Assembly: GCF_034661175.1 (NCBI RefSeq)
Contig: NZ_CP141058.1
Coordinates: 3,782,001 to 3,846,000, forward strand
Source of the DNA: Nocardioides renjunii
GTDB lineage: Bacteria; Actinomycetota; Actinomycetes; Propionibacteriales; Nocardioidaceae
DNA length: 64,000 nucleotides
Direction of reading: 5' to 3'
In this document: in pieces, positions 15,585 through 27,580 of the stretch
Layout of the letters: the number at the start of each line of letters is the position of its first letter
Numbering within the stretch: position 1 is the first letter of the stretch
Notes under the pieces: generated by a model
What the model saw: the letters and a program-made list of their open reading frames with translations, nothing else
The model's database searches: none
Told to the model about the DNA's origin: nothing
Program-made: the position numbers and the translations under genes

Positions 15585-16487
15585 GTGATCACACTGGCCG
15601 ACCTCGCCGCCCTGCACCACGCGCACGGCGGCGCGTGGGACGCCGCGGTGGCACCGGTCGTCCTCGACGGCCCTCGCGGCCCCGTCACGATCGGCGACGG
15701 GGCGGTGACCCTGATGGGCTGCGTCAACCTGTCCCGCGACTCGACCTACCGCGAGAGCGTCGCCACGAGCCCCGCCGACGCCGTGCGGATGGGCCGCGTC
15801 CAGGCCGCCCAGGGCGCCGAGGTGATCGACCTCGGGGCCGAGTCGAGCAACGCGCGCGCCGCTCGCGTGTCCGCGGCCAACCAGGTCGCCACCCTCGTGC
15901 CTGCGGTGAAGGAGCTCGCGCAGGAGGTCGTCGTCTCGGTGGAGACCTACGAGCCCGACGTGGTCCGGGCCTGCCTCGACGCGGGGGCCCGGGTGCTCAA
16001 CATGACCGGCCGTCAGCACGAGGAGGCGATGCTCGCCCTGGCCGCGGAGTACGACGCCGCTGTCGTGATGTGCTTCGGCGAGACGGCCAACGTGCGCGAG
16101 ATCGCCGACGTCCCTCCCGACGCCGACCCGATGCCCGTGCTGCTCGACCACTTCGCGCCGCGGGTCGAGCGCGCCCGGGCCGCGGGCGTCGACAAGGTCG
16201 TCGTCGACCCCGGCATGGGCTTCTACTACGGCAACCTCGTCGACCCCATGACGCGCGCGCGCCACCAGGCGCGGGTGCTCGCGCAGACCTTCCGCCTGCG
16301 CCCGCTCGGCGTACCGGTGTGCAACGCGGTGCCACACACCTACGACATCTTCGGCGACGAGTTCCGCAAGGCCGAGGGGTTCTACGGCACGTTCGCCGGC
16401 ATCGGCGGCACCCACCTGCTGCGCACCCACGAGGTGGCCCACCTGCGCGTGGTCCTCAAGGCCCTCGCGGAGCTCGAGGTCCGCTGA
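15585..16487 (+). CDS. dihydropteroate synthase homologue with altered active site
   Basis: TIM-barrel protein of 300 aa recognisable as a pterin-binding/DHPS homologue, but with changed signature loops. Where folP proteins have a NVTPDSFSDGG-type loop this reads [14 protein letters not shown]. The GGESTRPG loop reads LGAESSNAR. The DPGIGFGKT motif reads [11 protein letters not shown], losing the usual lysine. These changes argue against a normal role joining pABA to pterin. The divergent neighbour is a RibD/DHFR-like reductase, so another pterin- or flavin-related reaction is possible. Start GTG 15585 follows TACTGT and 6 bases. I cannot name the substrate. Confidence 0.75.
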   Translation: MITLADLAALHHAHGGAWDAAVAPVVLDGPRGPVTIGDGAVTLMGCVNLSRDSTYRESVATSPADAVRMGRVQAAQGAEVIDLGAESSNARAARVSAANQVATLVPAVKELAQEVVVSVETYEPDVVRACLDAGARVLNMTGRQHEEAMLALAAEYDAAVVMCFGETANVREIADVPPDADPMPVLLDHFAPRVERARAAGVDKVVVDPGMGFYYGNLVDPMTRARHQARVLAQTFRLRPLGVPVCNAVPHTYDIFGDEFRKAEGFYGTFAGIGGTHLLRTHEVAHLRVVLKALAELEVR

Positions 16488-16500
16488 CGGGCCGAGCGGG

Positions 16501-17514
16501 TCACCCGGCGAAGCCCTGCGGGTTCTGCGACTGCCAGCGCCAGACGTCCTCGCACATGTCCTCGATCGTCTTCTTCGTGCTCCACCCCAGCTCGGCGTTG
16601 GCCTTGGAGGGGTCGGCGTAGGACGTGGCGATGTCGCCGGCCCGGCGCGGCACGATCTCGTAGGGGATCGGCCGGCCGACGGCCTTCTCGAAGGCGCGCA
16701 GCATCTCCAGCACGCTGGTGCCCCGGCCGGAGCCGAGGTTCCAGGTGTGCACCGCGACGTCGGAGCGCTCGAGCGCCTCCAGCGCCGCGATGTGCCCGGC
16801 GGCGAGGTCCTCGACGTGGATGTAGTCGCGCACGCCGGTGCCGTCGACGGTGTCGTAGTCGTCGCCGAAGACGAGCAGCCGGTCGCGCTTGCCGACGGCG
16901 ACCTGCGCGATGAACGGCACGAGGTTGTTGGGGATGCCCGAGGGGTCCTCGCCGATGGTGCCGGAGGGGTGGGCGCCGACCGGGTTGAAGTAGCGCAGCA
17001 GCGCGAAGCGCATCTGCGGCGCCGCCACCGCCACGTCGCGCAGGATCTGCTCCTGCATCACCTTGGTCCAGCCGTAGGGGTTGGTGGCGTAGGTGCGCCG
17101 GTCCTCGGTCGCGCCCGCCTGCTCCTCGCCGTAGACGGTGGCGCTGCTCGAGAACACCATCTTGTCGACGTCGTAGCGCTGCATCGCGCGGACGAGGGAG
17201 AAGGTCGAGCCGAGGTTGTTCTCGTAGTAGTCGAGCGGCTTCTCCACGCTCTCGCCGACGGCCTTGTGCCCGGCGAAGTGGATGACGCCGTCGAAGTCCT
17301 CGGTGGCGAAGAGGTGCTCGGTCTTGTCGAGGTCGGTGAGGTCGAAGGAGTGCGCCGCGATGCTGGTCCCGGTCAGCGCCTCGAGGCGGCCGAGCACGGT
17401 CGGGTTCGCGTTGCTGAAGTTGTCGACGATCACGACGTCGTGGCCGGCAGCGATGAGCTGGATGACGGTGTGCGAGCCGATGTAGCCGGCACCGCCGCTG
17501 ACGAGGATCTTCAT
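16501..17514 (-). CDS. galE: UDP-glucose 4-epimerase
   Basis: NAD-dependent short-chain epimerase of 337 aa, normal GalE length, interconverting UDP-glucose and UDP-galactose in the cytoplasm. Marks: [16 protein letters not shown] (dinucleotide loop), [24 protein letters not shown] with the catalytic Ser/Thr, [11 protein letters not shown] with the YxxxK pair, and [14 protein letters not shown]. Full conservation supports activity. The ATG at 17514 is preceded by TAGGGT with a 6-base gap. It diverges from the gmd-like gene and probably feeds sugar to the same polysaccharide pathways. Confidence 0.96.
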   Translation of the reverse strand: MKILVSGGAGYIGSHTVIQLIAAGHDVVIVDNFSNANPTVLGRLEALTGTSIAAHSFDLTDLDKTEHLFATEDFDGVIHFAGHKAVGESVEKPLDYYENNLGSTFSLVRAMQRYDVDKMVFSSSATVYGEEQAGATEDRRTYATNPYGWTKVMQEQILRDVAVAAPQMRFALLRYFNPVGAHPSGTIGEDPSGIPNNLVPFIAQVAVGKRDRLLVFGDDYDTVDGTGVRDYIHVEDLAAGHIAALEALERSDVAVHTWNLGSGRGTSVLEMLRAFEKAVGRPIPYEIVPRRAGDIATSYADPSKANAELGWSTKKTIEDMCEDVWRWQSQNPQGFAG

Positions 17515-17556
17515 GACCCCACCCTAACGACCGACGCGGCTGACAGAATGCCCGTC

Positions 17557-18537
17557 ATGCCCAATGCTCTCATCACCGGAATCACCGGCCAGGACGGCCT
17601 CTACCTCGCCGAGCTGCTGCTCGAGAAGGGGTACGACGTCCACGGGCTGATCCGCGGCCAGAACAACCCGCGGCGCGAGCTGGTGTCCAAGGTGGTGCCC
17701 GACGTCGAGCTGCACAACGGCGACCTGACCGACCTGTCCAGCCTGATGCGGGCGATGCGCGACTCGCAGCCCGACGAGGTCTACAACCTCGGCGCGATCT
17801 CGTTCGTCGCCTACTCCTGGGAGAACGCGTTCGTCACCAGCGACGTGACCGGCATGGGCGTGCTCAACATGCTCGAGGCCGTCCGGCTCCACGCCGGCGA
17901 CGAGCCCGGCAGCATCCGGTTCTACCAGGCGTCGAGCTCGGAGATGTTCGGCAAGGTGCAGGAGGTCCCGCAGAAGGAGACCACCCTGCTGTGGCCGCGC
18001 TCGCCCTACGGCGTGAGCAAGGTCTACGGCCACTACATGACCATCAACTACCGCGAGTCCTACGGCATGCACGCCTCCTCGGGGATCCTGTTCAACCACG
18101 AGTCGCCGCGCCGCGGCCCGGAGTTCGTGACCCGCAAGATCAGCCAGGCGGTGGCCCGCATCCACCTCGGCCAGCAGAAGACGATGGCGCTCGGCAACCT
18201 CGACGCGCAGCGCGACTGGGGCTACGCCGGCGACTACGTCGAGGCGATGTGGCGGATGCTGCAGCAGGACGAGGCCGACGACTACGTCATCGCCACCGGC
18301 GAGACCCACTCCATCCGCGACTTCCTCGACCTGGCCTTCGCGCACGTCGGCGTCGACGACTGGTCCGAGCACGTCACCCAGGACCCGCGCTTCATGCGCC
18401 CGGCCGAGGTCGAGCTCCTCATCGGCGACGCCTCGAAGGCCAAGGAGCAGCTCGGCTGGACGCCGACCGTGTCCTTCCCCGAGCTCGTGGCGATGATGGT
18501 CGACAGCGACATCGCGGCGGTCAAGGCGGGCTGGTGA
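17557..18537 (+). CDS. GDP-mannose 4,6-dehydratase family protein
   Basis: Extended short-chain dehydrogenase of 326 aa close to GDP-mannose 4,6-dehydratase, which makes GDP-4-keto-6-deoxymannose for fucose, rhamnose or perosamine units. Marks: [39 protein letters not shown], the YGVSKVYGH catalytic Tyr/Lys, [19 protein letters not shown] and [19 protein letters not shown], all typical of Gmd. Gmd is usually somewhat longer. Two in-frame ATGs exist; I prefer 17557 because a CAGAAT hexamer ends 7 bases before it. Translationally coupled (GTGA) to a second paralogue. Confidence 0.88.
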   Translation: MPNALITGITGQDGLYLAELLLEKGYDVHGLIRGQNNPRRELVSKVVPDVELHNGDLTDLSSLMRAMRDSQPDEVYNLGAISFVAYSWENAFVTSDVTGMGVLNMLEAVRLHAGDEPGSIRFYQASSSEMFGKVQEVPQKETTLLWPRSPYGVSKVYGHYMTINYRESYGMHASSGILFNHESPRRGPEFVTRKISQAVARIHLGQQKTMALGNLDAQRDWGYAGDYVEAMWRMLQQDEADDYVIATGETHSIRDFLDLAFAHVGVDDWSEHVTQDPRFMRPAEVELLIGDASKAKEQLGWTPTVSFPELVAMMVDSDIAAVKAGW

Positions 18538-19469
18538 CCGCTCGCGCGTTCATCACGGGGATCGGCGGCCAGGACGGCACCTACCTCGCTGAGCGCCTGG
18601 TGGGCGAGGGCACGGAGGTCCACGCCCTCGTCTACTCCGCCGACGGGCACCCCCCGCACTGCCCCGACGAGGTGGTGCTGCACACCGGCGACCTCGGCGA
18701 CCTCGCCGCGACCCGCCGGCTCGTCCTCGACGTGGCGCCGCAGGAGGTCTACAACCTCGCCGCGATCAGCTCCGTGGCGCAGTCGTGGGACGAGCCCGAC
18801 CGCACCGCCCACGTCAACGGGCAGGCCGCCGTCGCCCTCATGGAGTCGGTCCGCCACCTCGACGGCGTACGACTCGTGCAGGCCTCGAGCGCCGAGATCT
18901 TCGGCGAGCCGGCCACCAGCCCGCAGACCGAGACGACCGCGATCCGGCCGGTGAACCCGTACGGCGCCGCGAAGGCGTTCGCGCACCTGTCCGCACACGT
19001 CTTCCGCCAGCGCGACCTCCACGTCTCGAGCGCGATCCTCTACAACCACGAGTCGCCGCGTCGCGCCGAGCGGTTCGTGACCCGCAAGATCACCTCGACG
19101 GTCGCCGCGATCGCGCGCGGCGAGGCCGACGAGCTGGTGCTCGGCAACCTCGACGCCCGCCGCGACTGGGGGTGGGCGCCGGACTACGTCGACGCGATGG
19201 TGCGGGCCGCCCGCGCCGACGAGCCGGCCGACTACGTCGTGGCCACCGGCCGCGCGCACTCGGTGCGCGACTTCGTCGCCGCCGCCTTCGCGGCCGCGGG
19301 GATCAGCGACTGGGAGCGCCTCGTCCGCCAGGACGCGGCCTTCTTCCGGCCCGCCGACCCGACCGAGCTCGTGGGCGACGCCTCGAAGCTGCGCGACGAG
19401 CTCGGGTGGGAGCCCACGGTGGCCTTCGAGGAGCTGGTGGCCCGGATGGTGGCCGCCGACCTCGGCTGA
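18534..19469 (+). CDS. GDP-mannose 4,6-dehydratase-like paralogue
   Basis: Second Gmd-type short-chain dehydrogenase, 311 aa, directly after the first and clearly related to it: [73 protein letters not shown] and [18 protein letters not shown]. The catalytic tyrosine is in PYGAAKAF with lysine three residues later, so it keeps the YxxxK pair. It could be a second dehydratase with another substrate, or the reductase/epimerase partner acting on the product of the first. The GTG start overlaps the upstream stop. Repeat copy 2 begins 2 bp after its stop. Confidence 0.82.
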   Translation: MTARAFITGIGGQDGTYLAERLVGEGTEVHALVYSADGHPPHCPDEVVLHTGDLGDLAATRRLVLDVAPQEVYNLAAISSVAQSWDEPDRTAHVNGQAAVALMESVRHLDGVRLVQASSAEIFGEPATSPQTETTAIRPVNPYGAAKAFAHLSAHVFRQRDLHVSSAILYNHESPRRAERFVTRKITSTVAAIARGEADELVLGNLDARRDWGWAPDYVDAMVRAARADEPADYVVATGRAHSVRDFVAAAFAAAGISDWERLVRQDAAFFRPADPTELVGDASKLRDELGWEPTVAFEELVARMVAADLG

Positions 19470-19470
19470 G

Positions 19471-19551
19471 CTGTGCACCCGAGTTCCGTACTTGTCGGTC
19501 GAGATCTCTACCTGCAACCCCGGCGGTCACCGGATATCCGGGGACTCCAGA
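19471..19551 (-). repeat. 81-bp dispersed repeat, copy 2
   Basis: Reverse-complement partner of 13478-13558, differing at five positions. The CCGGATATCCGG and GAGATCTC palindromes are exact in both copies, while the hairpin arm loses one Watson-Crick pair that becomes a possible G-U pair. Like copy 1 it lies between convergent genes, here the second gmd-like gene and rmlA. The two copies bracket about 6 kb of unrelated genes without any transposase. Confidence 0.85.
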
Positions 19552-19596
19552 GCCAGCGGAGAGCCAGCGCGGCCCAGAGCCAGAGCGGGCCAGCCC

Positions 19597-20463
19597 TCAC
19601 CCGTGCTGCAGCAACCCCCGGAGGTACTCCCCGTAGCCGCTCTTGCGCAGCGGCTCGGCGCGCTCGAGCAGCTCGTCGTCGGACAGGAACCCCATCCGCC
19701 AGGCGACCTCCTCCGGCGCGCCGACCTTGAAGCCCTGCCGGCCCTCGATGGTCCGCACGAAGTTGGAGGCGTCGTTGAGCGAGTCGAAGGTGCCGGTGTC
19801 GAGCCAGGCGGTGCCGCGGGGCAGCACCTCCACGTGCAGGCGCCCCTCCTCGAGGTAGCGGCGGTTGAGGTCGGTGATCTCCAGCTCGCCGCGCGCCGAC
19901 GGCTGCAGCTCGGCGGCGTACTCCACGACGTCGTTGTCGTAGAAGTAGAGCCCCGGGACGGCGTAGTCGCTCTTCGGGTGCACCGGCTTCTCCTCCAGCG
20001 ACAGGGCACGGCCCTGGTCGTCGAACTCGACGACGCCGTAGGCGCGGGGGTCGGCGACGTGGTAGCCGAAGACGGCCGCGCCGTCGAGGTCCTTGAAGCG
20101 CAGCAGCTGGGAGCCGAGTCCCGAGCCGTAGAAGATGTTGTCGCCGAGCACGAGCGCGGACCGCTCGCCGCCGATGTGGTCGGCCCCGATGACGAAGGCC
20201 TGCGCGAGCCCGTCGGGGCTCGGCTGGACGGCGAACGTGAGGTCGATCCCGAACTGCGAGCCGTCGCCGAGCAGCCGGTGGAAGCCCTCGGCCTCGTGGG
20301 GCGTGGTGATGATGAGGATGTCCCGGATGCCCGCGAGCATCAGCGTGGAGAGCGGGTAGTAGATCATCGGCTTGTCGTAGACCGGCACCAGCTGCTTGCT
20401 GATGCCCTGCGTGATCGGGTGCAGTCGGGAGCCGGTGCCACCGGCCAGGATGATTCCGCGCAT
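19597..20463 (-). CDS. rmlA: glucose-1-phosphate thymidylyltransferase
   Basis: First enzyme of dTDP-L-rhamnose synthesis, 288 aa, joining dTTP and glucose-1-phosphate. The N-terminal signature is complete: [33 protein letters not shown], then [48 protein letters not shown] and [12 protein letters not shown]. The ATG at 20463 follows TAGGGT and 6 bases (leaderless pattern). The rest of the pathway, rmlB and fused rmlCD, is on the opposite strand beyond the DUF4012 gene, so the pathway is complete but split into two transcription units. Confidence 0.96.
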   Translation of the reverse strand: MRGIILAGGTGSRLHPITQGISKQLVPVYDKPMIYYPLSTLMLAGIRDILIITTPHEAEGFHRLLGDGSQFGIDLTFAVQPSPDGLAQAFVIGADHIGGERSALVLGDNIFYGSGLGSQLLRFKDLDGAAVFGYHVADPRAYGVVEFDDQGRALSLEEKPVHPKSDYAVPGLYFYDNDVVEYAAELQPSARGELEITDLNRRYLEEGRLHVEVLPRGTAWLDTGTFDSLNDASNFVRTIEGRQGFKVGAPEEVAWRMGFLSDDELLERAEPLRKSGYGEYLRGLLQHG

Positions 20464-20534
20464 GCAACCACCCTAGGGGTCCGCGGACCTCCCGTTGCGC
20501 CACGGGGTTCGCCGCGGTTTGGCACCATGGGCGC

Positions 20535-24888
<4,354 letters not shown>

Positions 24889-24895
24889 CCGCCAC

Positions 24896-25189
24896 TCACC
24901 TGCGGTGGGACGTCACCTCTCGCAGGGCGGGACGGACGTCGGCGAGGTAGACCAGCGCGGCGATGGTGAACGCCAGGCTGATGATGTTGAGCGGCGAGCC
25001 CAGCAGGATCAGCTGCGCGGCGAAGCCGAGGCCCGTGATCGCGCACCACGCGGTCTTGGTCAGCTTGCCGGCCGCGTCGTAGGCCTCGGCGGAGTAGGTC
25101 AGCGAGTTGATGAACGCGAAGCCCTTGATCGCGAGCAGCACCACGAGCACGACGAGGAACAGCGTGCCCTGGAGCTCGTAGATGTTCAC
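24896..25189 (-). CDS. DUF2516 small membrane protein
   Basis: Membrane protein of 97 aa with three hydrophobic segments (about 8-28, 47-65 and 66-85), matching DUF2516. In Mycobacterium tuberculosis a DUF2516 gene (Rv0476) follows the XRE regulator Rv0474 and hbhA (Rv0475); the same order appears here. The function is unknown. The GTG start at 25189 follows TACGCT with 7 bases, a leaderless pattern, so it probably has its own promoter just after the hbhA terminator. An out-of-frame longer ORF is less plausible. Confidence 0.82.
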   Translation of the reverse strand: MNIYELQGTLFLVVLVVLLAIKGFAFINSLTYSAEAYDAAGKLTKTAWCAITGLGFAAQLILLGSPLNIISLAFTIAALVYLADVRPALREVTSHRR

Positions 25190-25214
25190 AGGACACAGCG
25201 TAGGCGACGAGACG

Positions 25215-25245
25215 AAGGGCCCCGTCCGACGTGGACGGGGCCCTT
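25215..25245 (-). terminator. strong hairpin terminator after the HbhA-like gene
   Basis: Perfect 13-bp stem AAGGGCCCCGTCC with a GACGT loop and its exact complement. It lies 45 bp beyond the HbhA-like stop codon and just upstream of the DUF2516 start, so it should end the hbhA message. The arms begin and end with A/T pairs but there is no long U run, as is common in high-GC actinobacteria. Confidence 0.8.
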
Positions 25246-25290
25246 CTCCTAGAACAGCGCGAGCTGACCGTGGTCAGCCTCGACGTCTCT

Positions 25291-25995
25291 TCAGTCGCCG
25301 ACCTTCTCGGCGGCGTCCGCGACGGCCTTGACGGCGCTGGCGGCGGTCTTCGTGGCTGCGGTGCCGGTGGCCTTGGCGCTGCTCTGGGCCGCGGTCGTCT
25401 TCCTCGCGGCGCTCTTGCGCGCGGTCGTGGCCGAGGCCTTCGTGGCGGCCGACTTCTGGGCGGCCGACTTCTGGGCGGTCTTCTTCGCGGCGGGCTTCGC
25501 GGGGGGCTTGGGGGCAGCCTTGGTGGCGGCGACCTTGTCGGCGGCGGTGACGGTGGCGTCGGCGGCCTTGCGGGCCTGGGTCGCGGTGGTCTTCGCCTTC
25601 GAGACGGTGGTCCGGGCCGACCTTACGGTCGTGGTGGTCGACTCCTGGCGGCGGATGCGGCCCACGAGGGACTCGCCGCGCTTGACCAGCTCGGCGTACG
25701 TCGCGTTGGCCACGGCCACGTTGTCGTCGACGAGGGTCGACACCTTGGCGGGGTAGGCCTTGGCCTCGGCCTGCAGCTCGGCGACGCGCGCCTCGACGGC
25801 GGCGCGGACGGACGTGACGTCACGCTTCTGCACCTCGGCGACGAGCTCGGTGACGTCCTTCTGCACGGCGGTGAGGACCTTCTGGACGTCGGCGACAGCG
25901 TCACGGACGGCCTCGACGGCGAGGTCGGTGACACCGACGCCCGCGAGCACGGGCTTGAGGGCTTCGGTCTTGATGTCGAACTTGGCGGTCGCCAT
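25291..25995 (-). CDS. HbhA-like heparin-binding hemagglutinin
   Basis: Protein of 234 aa with the two-part layout of mycobacterial HbhA. Residues 1-110 form a helical, coiled-coil-prone segment (KPVLAGVGVTDLAVEAVRDA, KRGESLVGRIRRQEST at its end). Residues 130-234 form a low-complexity Lys/Ala/Pro/Thr tail with repeats like AAKKTAQKSAAQKSAATKAS. In mycobacteria the Lys-rich tail binds sulfated glycans and is methylated; whether this homologue is an adhesin or a nucleoid/membrane-associated protein is unknown. No signal peptide is seen, as in HbhA. GGAGAAGGAGAAGGAC precedes the ATG, a good ribosome site. An XRE regulator lies directly upstream. Confidence 0.8.
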   Translation of the reverse strand: MATAKFDIKTEALKPVLAGVGVTDLAVEAVRDAVADVQKVLTAVQKDVTELVAEVQKRDVTSVRAAVEARVAELQAEAKAYPAKVSTLVDDNVAVANATYAELVKRGESLVGRIRRQESTTTTVRSARTTVSKAKTTATQARKAADATVTAADKVAATKAAPKPPAKPAAKKTAQKSAAQKSAATKASATTARKSAARKTTAAQSSAKATGTAATKTAASAVKAVADAAEKVGD

Positions 25996-26011
25996 GTCCT
26001 TCTCCTTCTCC

Positions 26012-26050
26012 TGGGTGGGTGCTGCTGGGTGGGTGCTGCTGGGTGGGTGC
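26012..26050 (+). repeat. 14-bp tandem repeat with G-quadruplex potential
   Basis: The unit TGGGTGGGTGCTGC occurs 2.8 times between the XRE gene and the HbhA-like gene. On the plus strand, which is the template strand for both flanking genes, it gives six GGG runs from 26013 to 26047 with loops of one and seven bases, enough for an intramolecular G-quadruplex. The transcript itself would carry the C-rich complement. A length change here would alter the spacing between regulator stop and HbhA ribosome site. Confidence 0.75.
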
Positions 26051-26481
26051 TACTCAGCTGGTGGCTGGTCAGAGGCCGGCGGGCGGTCGTTGAGGGCCAG
26101 GAACGAGGCGTAGACGTCGAGCAGCGAGTGCTTCTGGCGCTCGGTGAGTCCGGTGTCGGCGAGGATCGCCAGCTCCACCGAGCCGGCCTGGCCGGGATCG
26201 GGGTGGACGATGCCGGCGCGGACGTAGAGCTGCTCGGCGGAGACGCGGAGCGCCCGGGCCAGCTGCTGCAGGACCTCCGCCGACGGCTTGCGCAGGCCGC
26301 GCTCGATCTGGCTGAGGTAGGGGTTGCTCACGCCGACCTGGTCGGCGAGCTGCCGCAGCGAGAGCTGGGCGGCGAGCCGCTGCTCACGGAGGTAGTCGCC
26401 GAGCGACCCGATGGAGTCGACGACGGCGCTCGTCTTCGCGCTCGTCTTGGCGCTCGTCTTCGCGCTCTTGTCCTTGGCCAT
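26050..26481 (-). CDS. XRE-family regulator (Rv0474-like)
   Basis: DNA-binding protein of 143 aa. After a low-complexity start with three tandem AKTS units, a Cro/CI helix-turn-helix lies at about 28-85: LGDYLREQRLAAQLSLRQLA, VSNPYLSQIERGLRKPS, VLQQLARALRVS. The C-terminal third is an acidic-helical tail. Position upstream of an HbhA-like and a DUF2516 gene matches M. tuberculosis Rv0474. The stop lies inside the tandem repeat. A 16-bp inverted repeat just upstream suggests autoregulation. It likely shares a transcript with the HbhA-like gene. Confidence 0.85.
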   Translation of the reverse strand: MAKDKSAKTSAKTSAKTSAVVDSIGSLGDYLREQRLAAQLSLRQLADQVGVSNPYLSQIERGLRKPSAEVLQQLARALRVSAEQLYVRAGIVHPDPGQAGSVELAILADTGLTERQKHSLLDVYASFLALNDRPPASDQPPAE

Positions 26482-26492
26482 GCCTACAGTGT

Positions 26493-26508
26493 GCTAACAC
26501 CTGTTAGC
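26493..26508. promoter_or_regulatory. inverted repeat, probable XRE operator
   Basis: GCTAACACCTGTTAGC has perfect 7-bp arms around CC. It ends 11 bp upstream of the regulator's ATG at 26481, where it would cover the promoter. This is the usual spot for an autoregulatory operator of an XRE repressor. No second copy was found upstream of the HbhA-like gene or elsewhere by eye. Confidence 0.6.
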
Positions 26509-26574
26509 GAAATGCAAACCAAGCGGCGGTGAGGACCGTCACAAAGCCGGATCCCCCGCGGTTCCGGGCGCTAG

Positions 26575-27540
26575 CTAGAAGGCAGCACGGATCTCGCCGA
26601 CGGGGACGCCGCCACCGAGCAGCTCGAGCCGGCCGGTCCGCGCGACGGCGTCCGCGTCGACCCCGTCCTCGTCCAGCACGCCCGAACGACGCAGCGCCTC
26701 GGCCATCAGCACGGGGCGTACGCGTGCGGCGCCGTCGTCGGTCTTGAGCGCCCACGCCCGACCGTCGGGAAGAGCGACGGCGTAGCAGGACTCCGCGCCG
26801 GCCTTGCCGATCAGGCCGGGGACGGCCCGGTGCAGCGCGAGCTCGTCTCGCGTGGTGCCGCTGACGTTCTCCGGGTGCCGGCGGATCGCCTCGGCCACCC
26901 GGTGGGCCGGGCCCTCGGACGCGGTGGCCAGGGTGGCGAAGGCGCGGGCGAGCCCGATCAGCGAGGTCGACAGCAGCGGGGCACCGCACCCGTCGACCGC
27001 GACCGTCGCGACCGGCTCGCCCGTCAGGCGCTCGAAGGTCTCGCGGATGGCGACCTGCAGGGGGTGCGCGGGATCGAGGTAGGTGGCGGTGTCCCAGCCG
27101 CGCAGGACGCAGGTCGCCAGCATCGCGGCGTGCTTGCCCGAGCAGTTCATGAGGATCGACGTCTTCTCGCCGCCCGCCCGGATCACGGCGTCGCGCGCGG
27201 CGTCGTCGAGCGGGTGGTCGGGCGGGGTCTGCAGGGCCGACTCGTCCAGGCCCGCCGAGGCGAGGACGCGGCGTACGCCCTCGACGTGGAAGGGCTCACC
27301 GGAGTGGGAGGCGCAGGCGAGGGCGAGCAGGTCCGGCGGGAGGTCGAGCCCGAGCTCCACCATCGCGAGCGCCTGGACCGGCTTGTTGCTCGAGCGGGGC
27401 AGCACCGGTGCGGCCACCTCGCCCACGGACCAGTCGACCGAGCCGTCGGCGGCCAGCGCCACGACGGAGCCGTAGTGGTGCCCCTCGACGAATCCGGAGC
27501 GGACGATCTCGGCCACGACGGGCAGACCAGCGGCAGGCAT
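26575..27540 (-). CDS. L-asparaginase II family protein
   Basis: Protein of 321 aa of the asparaginase family represented by Rhizobium etli AnsA (PF06089). It would hydrolyse asparagine to aspartate and ammonia in the cytoplasm. Conserved stretches: VEGHHYGSVVALAADGS near the start, RSSNKPVQALAM, CASHSGEPFHVEGVR, MNCSGKHAAMLATC, VDGCGAPLLSTSL and GKAGAESCYAVALPDG, containing the serine, cysteine and lysine residues typical of this class. The ATG at 27540 follows TAGCCT with 6 bases (leaderless pattern). Not part of the neighbouring regulator cluster by promoter. Confidence 0.88.
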   Translation of the reverse strand: MPAAGLPVVAEIVRSGFVEGHHYGSVVALAADGSVDWSVGEVAAPVLPRSSNKPVQALAMVELGLDLPPDLLALACASHSGEPFHVEGVRRVLASAGLDESALQTPPDHPLDDAARDAVIRAGGEKTSILMNCSGKHAAMLATCVLRGWDTATYLDPAHPLQVAIRETFERLTGEPVATVAVDGCGAPLLSTSLIGLARAFATLATASEGPAHRVAEAIRRHPENVSGTTRDELALHRAVPGLIGKAGAESCYAVALPDGRAWALKTDDGAARVRPVLMAEALRRSGVLDEDGVDADAVARTGRLELLGGGVPVGEIRAAF

Positions 27541-27580
27541 GCGCGAAGGCTACCGACCGCCGGTCTGAGAGGATGCGCGG

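Noticed and set aside
13440-19600. Composite transposon bounded by the two 81-bp repeats
   Set aside because: No transposase, no target duplication seen, and the genes between are ordinary metabolic genes with host-like composition.
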